DNA of 64,000 nt, from assembly GCA_963841705.1 (NCBI GenBank), contig CAWJDY010000019.1, forward strand, positions 1 through 64,000, in the 5' to 3' direction. The DNA is from VAZQ01 sp963841705 (GTDB lineage Bacteria > Pseudomonadota > Alphaproteobacteria > Rhizobiales > Xanthobacteraceae). The notes under the pieces were generated by a model. It was given only the letters and a program-made list of their open reading frames with translations. It was not told the DNA's origin and did no database searches. Both the position numbers and the translations under genes were made by a program. Below, in pieces: positions 51,470-59,180 of the stretch (position 1 is its first letter; each line of letters starts with the position of its first letter).

Positions 51470-52555
51470 CTAATGCAGGCTGGCGTCCTCGCGCCAGATG
51501 CCGAGCGCCTCCTGGGAAGGACGATCGGAGATGGAGAACAGCACCGATTCTTTCTCGGCAGCGTGGGCGTAAGCCTTCCACGGCGGCAGCACGAACACGT
51601 CGTTCGGCCCCCATTCCAGCACCTTGCCGTCCACGCTGGTGGTGCCGCGGCCCTCGGCACAGACGAAAATGCTGCCGTCGGTGGCGCGGTATTTCTCGCC
51701 TTTGAAGCCGTTCGGGAACAGCGCGAGATGGGCGCTCATGGTGGGCAGGACCGGCCCGCCGTTGATCGGATTGGCATAACGCACGCGCGCGCCATGCCGC
51801 TTGTCGATCTCGCCTCCCTTGAGCATGCGCTCGATGATCGGGCGGGTGCGCGCATAGGTGTAATTGATCACGGGACTGCGATTCATCCCGGCGGGCGCTC
51901 CGTCCGGCAGCACGCCCGATCCGTAGAGCACCAGCAAATCGCCGTCTTCCCGATTGGTTGGTTGCGTTGCCAATTCGAATTCCTCGGCAAACGATGCCTC
52001 GAAGAAGTTGACCTGCGGGAAGTCGAGCACGTCAAGCCACAGCATCGGCTGGTCGGACGTGTTGCCGTGATCGTGCGGTGCCCAGTTCGCGGTGATCACG
52101 AAATCCCCGGGCGACATGTAGGCCTTCTCGCCCTCGACCGCGGTGTAGGCGCCTTGACCATCGAGGACAAAGCGGATGGCGGAAGAGACGTGCCGGTGCG
52201 CAGGGGCGACTTCGCCCGGGAGGATCATCTGCACGCCGGCAAACAGCGTATTGGTCGCACGCGACTCACCCGGCATCCCCGGGTTCTCCAGGATGAGCAC
52301 CCGGCGCTCGGCTTCCGCGGCGGTGATCAACCCGCCCAATTCCATCACCAGGCGCTTGATATCGTCGAAATGCCAGATCACCGGCGCGCAACGGGTCACC
52401 GGTTCCCTGGTGACCACGTTCTTCATCACCTTCCAGAGCGGCGTCATGTGGTGCTTGGCGATGCGCTGGTAATATTCCTCCCGGATCGCTTCGATGTTGT
52501 GCTTGGGGCCCGGCCGCTTGGCCTCGGTCCGTCTGCTCGCGGTCGCGCTGGTCAT
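51470..52555 (-). CDS. Gentisate 1,2-dioxygenase (bicupin)
   Basis: The 361-residue protein is a bicupin ring-cleavage dioxygenase. The first cupin carries the Fe-binding histidines in LPGEVAPAHRHVSSAIRFVL (His120, His122) and WAPHDHGN. VLYGSGVLPDGAPAGMNRSP and ARTRPIIERMLKGGEIDKRH occupy the middle, and the second cupin has FVCAEGRGTTSVDGKVLEWG. It cleaves gentisate to maleylpyruvate with Fe(II) and O2. The ATG at 52555 follows TCAGGGAGAGCGCC. It is transcribed away from a long intergenic region with a palindromic candidate operator 57 bases upstream. Its neighbours are the MBL-fold and FAA hydrolase genes (convergent) and the monooxygenase. Confidence 0.9.
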   Translation of the reverse strand: MTSATASRRTEAKRPGPKHNIEAIREEYYQRIAKHHMTPLWKVMKNVVTREPVTRCAPVIWHFDDIKRLVMELGGLITAAEAERRVLILENPGMPGESRATNTLFAGVQMILPGEVAPAHRHVSSAIRFVLDGQGAYTAVEGEKAYMSPGDFVITANWAPHDHGNTSDQPMLWLDVLDFPQVNFFEASFAEEFELATQPTNREDGDLLVLYGSGVLPDGAPAGMNRSPVINYTYARTRPIIERMLKGGEIDKRHGARVRYANPINGGPVLPTMSAHLALFPNGFKGEKYRATDGSIFVCAEGRGTTSVDGKVLEWGPNDVFVLPPWKAYAHAAEKESVLFSISDRPSQEALGIWREDASLH

Positions 52556-52611
52556 GGCGCTCTCCCTGAAATCGATAAAAGCCCGCCCCCGCTCCGGGGG
52601 AAACAAGCGAT

Positions 52612-52629
52612 TAGTATATAATGAAACTA
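52612..52629 (-). promoter_or_regulatory. Candidate operator/promoter of the gentisate dioxygenase gene
   Basis: TAGTATATAATGAAACTA is an imperfect palindrome (TAGTAT facing TAGTTT) in an AT-rich patch of a GC-rich gap, 57 bases upstream of the dioxygenase start. On the minus strand the same patch contains TATACT, a fair -10 element. MarR-type repressors often bind such sites before aromatic catabolic genes, but no regulator gene lies in the window. The remainder of the gap (52556-52957) shows no gene. Confidence 0.35.
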
Positions 52630-52914
52630 TCGGCCGCGGAAAGGACCGCGTAACCGCTCTGTGCGCTCTCGGGTCAGCGGCGCATCGTGAGCAGCGCAGT
52701 CATAACCGTGCATACATCACATAGACTGGTCTGCGCTGCTCATGCTGCAGTGCGCCCGGGCCATTGCAGAGGCCCTAAACTTTAGGCCACTTGTCGGCAC
52801 TTTTCGCACTTGGACGGGAAGAATAGACGGCATTTGCACGGTGTTCACTACGCCGTTTCATTCATGCACGCTTGTGTCTGCGCGGATCGCGGTAGGGGTG
52901 CCGCCCACGTCCGA

Positions 52915-52950
52915 GATGTGCCCACTTGCAAACTCATGCAGTTCAGCAAA
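52915..52950 (-). repeat. SBP-unit 3' box, copy 5 (minus strand)
   Basis: Read on the minus strand, TTTGCTGAACTGCATGAGTT and GTGGGCACATC follow the stop of the SBP gene at 52958. It is the same 3' flank as in the 17-26 kb array although this unit is 27 kb away and inverted. Confidence 0.65.
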
Positions 52951-52957
52951 CAGCGAG

Positions 52958-53941
52958 CTACTCGATCACCTCGTCGGCGCGCCAATAGAACGAAGGAGGT
53001 AGGTCGAGGCCGAGCGCCTTAGCGGTCTTCAGGTTGATTACCAGTTCGAGCTTTGTCGACTGCACGATCGGCAGGTCGGCCGGCTGCGCGCCTTTGAGGA
53101 CCCTGCCGACATACACTCCGGCCTGCCGATAGACGTCCGGGAGGCTCGTTCCGTAGCTCATCAGGCCGCCGGCCACCGCGTACTCGCGTCGTGCATAGAT
53201 CGACGGCAGCGCATGGCGCAGCGCCAGTGCGGCAAGTCGTTCGCGTCGATCGTTGAAGAATATATCAGTAACGATGACCAGCGCTCCTACCCGCAATCGC
53301 GTCAATGTCGCGAATGCCGCGTCGATCTCGGCATCGGTGCTGGCCTCCAAGACTTGGATTTGCTTGCCGAGCGTGCGCGCTGCCGCCTCCACCTCTTTCA
53401 CAACGACCAACTCCGAAAGGTTGGGATTGGTCGGGTTGATGAGCAGGCCAATGCCAGCGACCGCAGGGACCAACTCGTGCAACAGCTCAAGGCTCTTGAT
53501 CGGCATCTCGTCTGTCAAGGTATAGACCCCGGTGATATTGCCCGTTGGTTGGTTGAAGCTCGCGACGAGCCCGATTTGAATAGGGTCCAAGCCGCTCGTG
53601 AAAACAATCGGAATTGTCGCGGTCACCGTCTTGGCAGCCACCGCCGCAGCATTGCCGCTCGCCATGATCACGGTTGGCCGGTGATCGACCAGATCGCCCG
53701 CCAGCTTGGGAAGCCGATCGAATTGGCCCTCGGCCCAACGGTATTCGATCGCAACGTTCCGCCCCTCGACATAATCGGTCTGTTTCAAGCCCTCCTTGAA
53801 TGCGGTCACAAAGGGTTGATACGCGCCGGGCGATGCACCGCTTAGAAACCCGATCGTTGGCAGCGCTGGCTGCTGCGCGCTCGCCGCGAGCGGCCACGCT
53901 AATGCCCCTCCCAAAATCGTGAGGAATTCACGCCGCCTCAT
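52958..53941 (-). CDS. PF04392 periplasmic substrate-binding protein (unit 7)
   Basis: The 327-residue receptor starts with MRRREFLTILGGALAWPLAA, has PTIGFLSGASPGAYQPFVTA and YVEGRNVAIEYRWAEGQFDR, and continues with IPIVFTSGLDPIQIGLVAS, HALPSIYARREYAVAGGLMS, VYVGRVLKGAQPADLPI and the ending PPSFYWRADEVIE. It is an orphan receptor like units 2, 3 and 5 and shares their 5' and 3' boxes in inverted orientation. There are no transport partners beside it. No strong ribosome binding site is visible upstream. Confidence 0.88.
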   Translation of the reverse strand: MRRREFLTILGGALAWPLAASAQQPALPTIGFLSGASPGAYQPFVTAFKEGLKQTDYVEGRNVAIEYRWAEGQFDRLPKLAGDLVDHRPTVIMASGNAAAVAAKTVTATIPIVFTSGLDPIQIGLVASFNQPTGNITGVYTLTDEMPIKSLELLHELVPAVAGIGLLINPTNPNLSELVVVKEVEAAARTLGKQIQVLEASTDAEIDAAFATLTRLRVGALVIVTDIFFNDRRERLAALALRHALPSIYARREYAVAGGLMSYGTSLPDVYRQAGVYVGRVLKGAQPADLPIVQSTKLELVINLKTAKALGLDLPPSFYWRADEVIE

Positions 53942-54004
53942 ACGACTGCTCTGTGCCGAGACCTTTAGAGTAGGTTGAAGATATCACATTCTAGGGACAG
54001 CGGC

Positions 54005-54042
54005 CCGCGTTGTGCATTACAGCAAAATTGCCTGCCGATGTC
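54005..54042 (-). repeat. SBP-unit 5' box, copy 3 (minus strand)
   Basis: On the minus strand GACATCGGCAGGCAATTTTG then CTGTAATGCACAACGCGG matches the boxes before units 2 and 4, and lies about 65 bases before the start of unit 7. Confidence 0.7.
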
Positions 54043-54076
54043 TCAGATAGGTCATAAGCAGATACGGTCGCAGCGA

Positions 54077-54343
54077 TCATATCTCGCCCGCACTGCATCG
54101 GAAAGCGGGTGGGGCGCTCGCCGTTAGCCGCCAGGGCGCTCGCTCGCCGCGCTCGGCCGCTTGCTTTCGCTTCTGGTCCTCCTGCATTCGCGCGTGATGC
54201 GCCGCGCGGGCTTCGAGGTGCGACTCCACGGTCGCCGGGCCAAAGTCCTCGTTGAGCTTGCCCAATAGCGGGTTTATGCCCTCATTCGCGCGATATTTAG
54301 ACGCGCACCGTAGGCAGTCAGGAAAACGGAAGAATGGGCGCAA
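54077..54343 (-). other. Possible degenerate coding remnant
   Basis: A frame with FFRFPDCLRCASKYRANEGI and a helical basic segment AARAAHHARMQEDQKRKQAA-like is open further upstream without an ATG, as if a gene had lost its start. No family is recognised and there is no ribosome binding site. The gap 53942-54425 otherwise contains the SBP 5' box and nothing else identifiable. Confidence 0.25.
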
Positions 54344-54425
54344 AGCTAATGCCTTGTAGGGGATCTTATGTCGGTGTTTGCCGAACCTTTCGTTGACCCG
54401 ACTGCGCCCGGGAGACGCACGGAGA

Positions 54426-55193
54426 TCAGGTGTTCACGTTTCCGCCGTCGACCGCGATGGTCTGTCCGGTAACGAAATCGCTGTCGGCAGAGGCGAGGAA
54501 AACCAGAGCCCCAAGCAGATCCTGCGGGGTCTCATCGCGCTTGAGCGAACGCGACTGCACCGAGCGCTCGCGCGCGGTCTGCACGTGGCCTGGGTTCTCC
54601 TTGAGCACCGTGTCGCTGAGCGTAAACCCCGGCGCAAGCGTGTTGACGCGAATGCCGTACTCTCCAAGCTCGCGCGCCAGCGCGCGGGTAAATGCCATGA
54701 TGCCGCCCTTGCTGGTGACGTAGTGCAGCATCCAGGGGATGCCGCGATACGCGGTGCCTGAGCCGATATTGATGATCTTGCCGTAACCCTGCGCCTGCAT
54801 GTGCGGCACGGCATGCTTCACCATCAGGAACGGGCCGCGCAGATTGACCGCCATCACATGGTCCCATACTGCCGCATCGATCTCGGTGCATTTCGCCTCC
54901 TGCAGCGGGGCAAAAAGAGCGGCATTGTTCACGAGCACGTCGACCTTGCCAAACCGCTCGATGGTCGCTGCGATCAGCGCCTTGACCGAGACTTCATCGC
55001 TCACATCGGTGACGGTGCTGATGACGGAATTCGCCCCGTGTGCGGCGGCGATCTCGCGGGCCACGGGTTCGCCGTCGGCGATGTCGGCGATCATCACGCG
55101 AGCGCCTTCCGCGGCAAGCGCCAACGCATAATGCCGCCCGATGCCCTTGGCGCCTCCGGTGACGATCGCCGTGCGGCCCGCAAGTCGTGCCAT
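54426..55193 (-). CDS. SDR-family NAD(P)-dependent oxidoreductase
   Basis: The 255-residue short-chain dehydrogenase has the cofactor site TGGAKGIGRHYAL (about 12-24), NNAAL near 89 and the catalytic Ser in INIGSGTAYRG. The YxxxK pair is in MLHYVTSKGG (Tyr and Lys). The FabG-like ending is SDFVTGQTIAVDGGNVNT. The ATG at 55193 follows AAAGGGCTGACAGA, so the longer upstream frame is not used. It is the last gene in the minus-strand series FAA hydrolase, two FMN reductases, SDR, and lies four bases after the stop of the second FMN reductase. Confidence 0.92.
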   Translation of the reverse strand: MARLAGRTAIVTGGAKGIGRHYALALAAEGARVMIADIADGEPVAREIAAAHGANSVISTVTDVSDEVSVKALIAATIERFGKVDVLVNNAALFAPLQEAKCTEIDAAVWDHVMAVNLRGPFLMVKHAVPHMQAQGYGKIINIGSGTAYRGIPWMLHYVTSKGGIMAFTRALARELGEYGIRVNTLAPGFTLSDTVLKENPGHVQTARERSVQSRSLKRDETPQDLLGALVFLASADSDFVTGQTIAVDGGNVNT

Positions 55194-55197
55194 TCTG

Positions 55198-55773
55198 TCA
55201 GCCCTTTGCGCCAACCCGGCGGACAAACTTCTCAAAGCCCGCAAGCTGTTGCTTGATCAGGTCGAGCGCGGTCGGGTCCTTGAGCTCCAAAGTCTTCTCG
55301 TCGAACTTTTGCGCAGCGAAGGTCACGATCACTTCGGGGCGGCCGAACAGGATGGCATCGACCGACGTCAAGCACTGTCGCAAATGATATTGCGCGCGCG
55401 CGCCGCCGAGAATGCCGCCGGCGGCCGACTGCAGCGCAATCGGCTTGTCCTTGAACGGCTGGTCTTTCATGCGCGATACCCAGTCGATCGCATTCTTCAG
55501 GCCGCCCGGGATAGACCAATTGTACTCAGGCGTCACGATGATCAGCGCGTCCGCGCTGCGGATCGCGTCGGCCCAGGCATTGGCCTCCGCCGGAAAGCCG
55601 GTCGTGATCTGGATGTCGTTATCGTAGATGGGCATCTTGGCGAACGAAGGAGCAGAGCGCAGCGACATCCCGGCCGGCGCCAGAGCCGGCAGCATGCGCG
55701 CGAGGGCCGCGTTGTAGGAGCCTTTGCGCAGCGACCCGCAGATCACGAGCACATCGAGCGGTCGTTCCGCCAT
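55198..55773 (-). CDS. NADPH-dependent FMN reductase family protein (second of a tandem pair)
   Basis: The 191-residue flavodoxin-like protein begins LDVLVICGSLRKGSYNAALA. It has SADALIIVTPEYNWSIPGGL (flavin-binding PEYN motif) and AIDWVSRMKDQPFKDKPIAL, and ends DLIKQQLAGFEKFVRRVGAK. It reduces FMN or quinones with NADPH. It is a tandem paralogue of the preceding gene and probably part of the same transcript. Confidence 0.92.
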   Translation of the reverse strand: MAERPLDVLVICGSLRKGSYNAALARMLPALAPAGMSLRSAPSFAKMPIYDNDIQITTGFPAEANAWADAIRSADALIIVTPEYNWSIPGGLKNAIDWVSRMKDQPFKDKPIALQSAAGGILGGARAQYHLRQCLTSVDAILFGRPEVIVTFAAQKFDEKTLELKDPTALDLIKQQLAGFEKFVRRVGAKG

Positions 55774-55820
55774 GGCTCCCCCTCAGATATTCGAGCTGCC
55801 GAGGGCGCTGCTGGTCGCGC

Positions 55821-56390
55821 TCATTTCCTTGGCGCGACCTGCGCGATGAAAGTCGCGAAGGCCGCGAGTTGCTGCTTGATGAAGCCGCGCGTCGCCTCGT
55901 CCTTGATCTCGCCGGTCTTCTCGTCGAACTTCGACGCGCAGCCGCCGATGAAGATTTCGGGCTTGTTGAGCGTGAATGCGTCGAGAAACACCATCGACCG
56001 GCGGATGTCGTACTGCACCCGCCCGCCGCCCAAGGGACCGGGGGAGACCGATTGCAGCGCGATTGGCTTGCCGGCGAACGGCTGATTGGGCAGGCGCGAC
56101 ACCCAATCGATGGCGTTCTTCAGCCCGCCCGGAATGCCGAAATTGTATTCAGGCGTGCAGAATATCACCCCATCGGCGGCGCGGATCGCGTCGGCGAGCA
56201 CGTTCACCCCTGCGGGAAAACCGGTCGAGTTCTGAATGTCGGCGTTATAGAGCGGCAGCTCCGCATAGGAGGGCGCGGGTTTCAACGTCATGCCTTCGGG
56301 GGCAAGCCCCGGCAGCGCCCGCTGCACCATGGCGTTGTATGATCCTTTGCGCAGGGAGCCGCAGATGGTGAGAACGTTCAGGTTTGCCAT
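55821..56390 (-). CDS. NADPH-dependent FMN reductase family protein (first of a tandem pair)
   Basis: The 189-residue paralogue begins LNVLTICGSLRKGSYNAMVQ and carries VIFCTPEYNFGIPGGLKNAI, then DWVSRLPNQPFAGKPIALQS. It differs in details from its neighbour, suggesting an older duplication. Its start lies 11 bases after the end of the FAA hydrolase gene, so the operon begins there. Confidence 0.92.
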   Translation of the reverse strand: MANLNVLTICGSLRKGSYNAMVQRALPGLAPEGMTLKPAPSYAELPLYNADIQNSTGFPAGVNVLADAIRAADGVIFCTPEYNFGIPGGLKNAIDWVSRLPNQPFAGKPIALQSVSPGPLGGGRVQYDIRRSMVFLDAFTLNKPEIFIGGCASKFDEKTGEIKDEATRGFIKQQLAAFATFIAQVAPRK

Positions 56391-56401
56391 ACGCTCTTTC
56401 C

Positions 56402-57277
56402 TTATTTCTCAGCCTCGATCGGATTGATCAGGACGCCGACGCGCTCAATCTCGATCTCGCACGTGTCGCCAGGCTTCATCCATACCGGATTGGGCTTGCG
56501 CGCATGCCCCACCCCCGATGGCGTTCCGGTAAACACGATATCGCCGGGCTCGAGCGTGAGCCCCTGCGTGATGTAGGCAATGGTCTCGGCAATGGGAAAC
56601 ATCATATTGTCGGTATTGTCGGACTGCATGACCTGCCCGTTGAGCCGGGTTTGAATCTTCAGTCCCTTGGCGCCCGGCGGGACCTCATCCGTCGTGACCA
56701 TCCAGGGGCCGAAGCCGCCGGTGCGATCGAAGTTCTTGCCCATATCCCATTGCGTGGTCTTGCGCTGAAATTCACGCACGGAGCCTTCGTTGCCGCAGGA
56801 GTATCCGGCAATGCAGGAATACGCGTTCTCGACACTCAGATGCTTGGCGCGCTTGCCGACGACAAAGATCAGCTCGGCCTCGTAGTCGAGCGTCTCGGAG
56901 ACTTTGGGCCGGATGATCGGCTGCCGATGCGGGACGAGCGAGGTGGCGCCGCGCATGAAGATGGTGGGGAATTTCGGAATGTTGTCGCGCTGGGACCCTT
57001 CCTTGACATGCTCGAGATAATTGAGCCCCAGGCAGATGATCTTGCCGGGTTTGGTCACGGGCAGGCCGAATTTGAGCCCCTTGAGCGGACGCCGCGCCGT
57101 GCTCGGCGCTCGCTTTGCCGTCTCGCGCAAAGAAGAGAGATCGCCATTGTGTCGTCTCAGGACCTCGCCGAGGTCTTCGGGGATAGTCCTGTCGACGGCC
57201 CGAAGATCGATGACCTCATCGCCCTCCACAACGCCGAGATGCAAACCTCCATCAGCCTCGAACCCTGCAATCTTCAT
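56402..57277 (-). CDS. Fumarylacetoacetate-hydrolase family enzyme
   Basis: The 291-residue protein is the common two-domain FAH form. It opens MKIAGFEADGGLHLGVVEGD, then IICLGLNYLEHVKEGSQRDN, LVPHRQPIIRPKVSETLDYE and LIFVVGKRAKHLSVENAY, with the acidic metal ligands in DYEAEL (Glu). GPWMVTTDEVPPGAKGLKIQ and GDIVFTGTPSGVGHARKPNP follow. The ATG follows GCAAGGAGTCATC. It may hydrolyse fumarylpyruvate or an oxo-diacid. Its place ahead of two FMN reductases and an SDR suggests a catabolic operon separate from the gene at 49588. Confidence 0.9.
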   Translation of the reverse strand: MKIAGFEADGGLHLGVVEGDEVIDLRAVDRTIPEDLGEVLRRHNGDLSSLRETAKRAPSTARRPLKGLKFGLPVTKPGKIICLGLNYLEHVKEGSQRDNIPKFPTIFMRGATSLVPHRQPIIRPKVSETLDYEAELIFVVGKRAKHLSVENAYSCIAGYSCGNEGSVREFQRKTTQWDMGKNFDRTGGFGPWMVTTDEVPPGAKGLKIQTRLNGQVMQSDNTDNMMFPIAETIAYITQGLTLEPGDIVFTGTPSGVGHARKPNPVWMKPGDTCEIEIERVGVLINPIEAEK

Positions 57278-57311
57278 GATGACTCCTTGCACGTGATGCG
57301 CATCGATCAAA

Positions 57312-58223
57312 TCACGCCGCGCGGCTAAGCAAGCACGCGCTCAGCATCTTGCGCGCGGCAAATCCGGCAGCGAGGTTCCAGGCATTGACGATGGCAAGAC
57401 GGAAACCGCCGGGCGGCATGGCATGGCCCTGCGGATCCTTTTGCTCGTGAAACGTGATCTGCACGCTGGAAACGCCCGGGATGTTGCGCACGCGCGCAAC
57501 CAGAGCCGCAGGCGGATGGCGATAGCTCGGGCCGTGCGGCCCGAACAGTACCACGCTATACCCGTCGCGCCGTTCCTGATCGGCGAAATCCCATTTGCGT
57601 TCTGCATAAAGGCGCACCACCGCATCGACCCAGCCCGCACCGTAGAGGTCAGGCCACTGATCGCTCATGCGCAGGTGCACCTCGATCATGCGGCCGCCGA
57701 TCGTTTCGGCGTTCAGGATGCCGGTGTATCCGCGCAGATGCTGCGCAATCCACGCACCGCAATAGTCCTCGATGGCAGGCTCCGCCGCCGCATGCACCGT
57801 CCAATAGTCGAAGGTGCCATCCCCGCTCGGCTCGCCGGTGACATGCCGCCACCACCGCGGCTCCCCGTCCAGGATCACGACGTCGGAGCTGACGTGGCGC
57901 CCTTGCAATAACGTCATCCACATGTGGCCGGGCGCGAGGCTCTGCGCATACTCGCTCGGGCCATGCAGTACCCGGCTCGCCACGCCCATTCCGCGCAAAT
58001 TGGTGATCGGCTTGGAGAATACGGGAAAACGCGAAGGCGTCACGCCGTGGGGTGCGGCCTCGAGCCCCTGACTGCGGGCGACCGCGATCTTGTCATAGAC
58101 CCAACGGTGGGCAGGGTACCAAAGCCAGGCGTCGCAATCCTCCGTCGGGATATTCACGTCCGCCGGACAGGAGACATGGGCGAAATATTGCTGGCGCCAG
58201 GGATCGGCTTCGCAGATCGGCAT
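57312..58223 (-). CDS. Divergent ATP-grasp-like protein
   Basis: The 303-residue protein has no strong match that I can name, but shows an ATP-grasp pattern. A lysine site lies in FPVFSKPITNLRGMGV (about 66-81), followed by a strand pair GHMWMTLLQGRHVSSDVVIL. The C-terminal half has GYTGILNAETIGGRMIEVHL, like the Asn/Glu metal- and ATP-binding end of the fold. An N-terminal part precedes it (CDAWLWYPAHRWVYDKIAVA). Such proteins ligate a carboxylate to an amine or another nucleophile. It lies five bases after the TauD-family gene and must be cotranscribed. The family call is moderate and the substrate unknown. Confidence 0.55.
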   Translation of the reverse strand: MPICEADPWRQQYFAHVSCPADVNIPTEDCDAWLWYPAHRWVYDKIAVARSQGLEAAPHGVTPSRFPVFSKPITNLRGMGVASRVLHGPSEYAQSLAPGHMWMTLLQGRHVSSDVVILDGEPRWWRHVTGEPSGDGTFDYWTVHAAAEPAIEDYCGAWIAQHLRGYTGILNAETIGGRMIEVHLRMSDQWPDLYGAGWVDAVVRLYAERKWDFADQERRDGYSVVLFGPHGPSYRHPPAALVARVRNIPGVSSVQITFHEQKDPQGHAMPPGGFRLAIVNAWNLAAGFAARKMLSACLLSRAA

Positions 58224-58227
58224 CTGG

Positions 58228-59070
58228 CTAAGCCGCCTGCATCACTGCAATGGGGCGTGCCCCCTTGATCGCCATGCGACGGAGCACTCTGCGCTCGGAC
58301 GGATCAAAATCCGTACGCGCATGCAAGGTGCAGCGATTGTCCCAAAGCAAGAGGTCGCCAACCCGCCAGACATGCTCGTAGATGTGCTCGGGCCGCTCGC
58401 CGGCCTGACAAAGCTGCTCGATCAGGGCGTCGCTCTCCTCCCGCGGCAGGCCGACCACGCTGTCGGCCATGAGACGATTGACGAGGAGCGCGCGGCGCCC
58501 GGTCTCCGGATGCACGGTCACCGCCGGGTGGATCCAGCGCGGCGCATCCGCCCAGTTGCTCGGGCCCTTGCGGTTGGCGTTCTTCTCGTAATCGTAGAGG
58601 AACAGGATCTGCAGACGGTCGGCCTGCGCGCGCAAGTCCGGGGCAAGAAACTCGTAGGCGGCATAGGTGCTCGCGAACAGCGTGTTGCCGCCGCGCGACG
58701 GGATCTCGAGGGCATGGAGAACCGCTCCCTTGGCCGGGTTCTCGTAATAGCACTGGTCGGCGTGAAACTGCATGTCGCCTTCCGGGAGCTCGCCGCGTTG
58801 GCCATCAATCGTCGCATTCGCAATCCACATCACGGGATTGTTCTGATCGCGCTGACCCGGACGCGAGCGCGGCGGTTGAATCTCGCCGAACAGGCTCGTG
58901 AAGCGGCGCTGATCATCGCCGGTCAAGCTCTGATCGCGAAACACCAGAACGAGCTGATCAAGCCAGGCGGCGTAGAGACGCGATGCGGTCACAGGATCGA
59001 TCTCGTCGCGCAGGTCCAGGCCGCGCACTTCTGCCCCGATCTCGCGGGTCAGCGGGATGACCTCGATCAT
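58228..59070 (-). CDS. TauD/TfdA-family 2-oxoglutarate dioxygenase
   Basis: The 280-residue Fe(II)/2-oxoglutarate oxygenase has the metal-binding HxD in MQFHADQCYYENP (about residues 102-104) and GGNTLFASTYAAYE. The distal His is in LLLWDNRCTLHARTDFDPSE, followed by an Arg for the 2-oxoglutarate carboxylate (RRVLRRMAIKG). It hydroxylates or cleaves a small substrate (sulfonate, herbicide-like acid or similar). It is first in a two-gene operon with the ATP-grasp-like gene and divergent from the GMC oxidoreductase gene 110 bases away. Confidence 0.92.
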   Translation of the reverse strand: MIEVIPLTREIGAEVRGLDLRDEIDPVTASRLYAAWLDQLVLVFRDQSLTGDDQRRFTSLFGEIQPPRSRPGQRDQNNPVMWIANATIDGQRGELPEGDMQFHADQCYYENPAKGAVLHALEIPSRGGNTLFASTYAAYEFLAPDLRAQADRLQILFLYDYEKNANRKGPSNWADAPRWIHPAVTVHPETGRRALLVNRLMADSVVGLPREESDALIEQLCQAGERPEHIYEHVWRVGDLLLWDNRCTLHARTDFDPSERRVLRRMAIKGARPIAVMQAA

Positions 59071-59180
59071 GATGCTCCAGGCGTCGTCGTGTTCGGGATC
59101 GGATTAGGATGGTCGAGGGGCGTGTGCGAATGTTATGGGCGCAGCGGCGGTTTGGCAAATCGGAGGATGACGGCCCTGCC

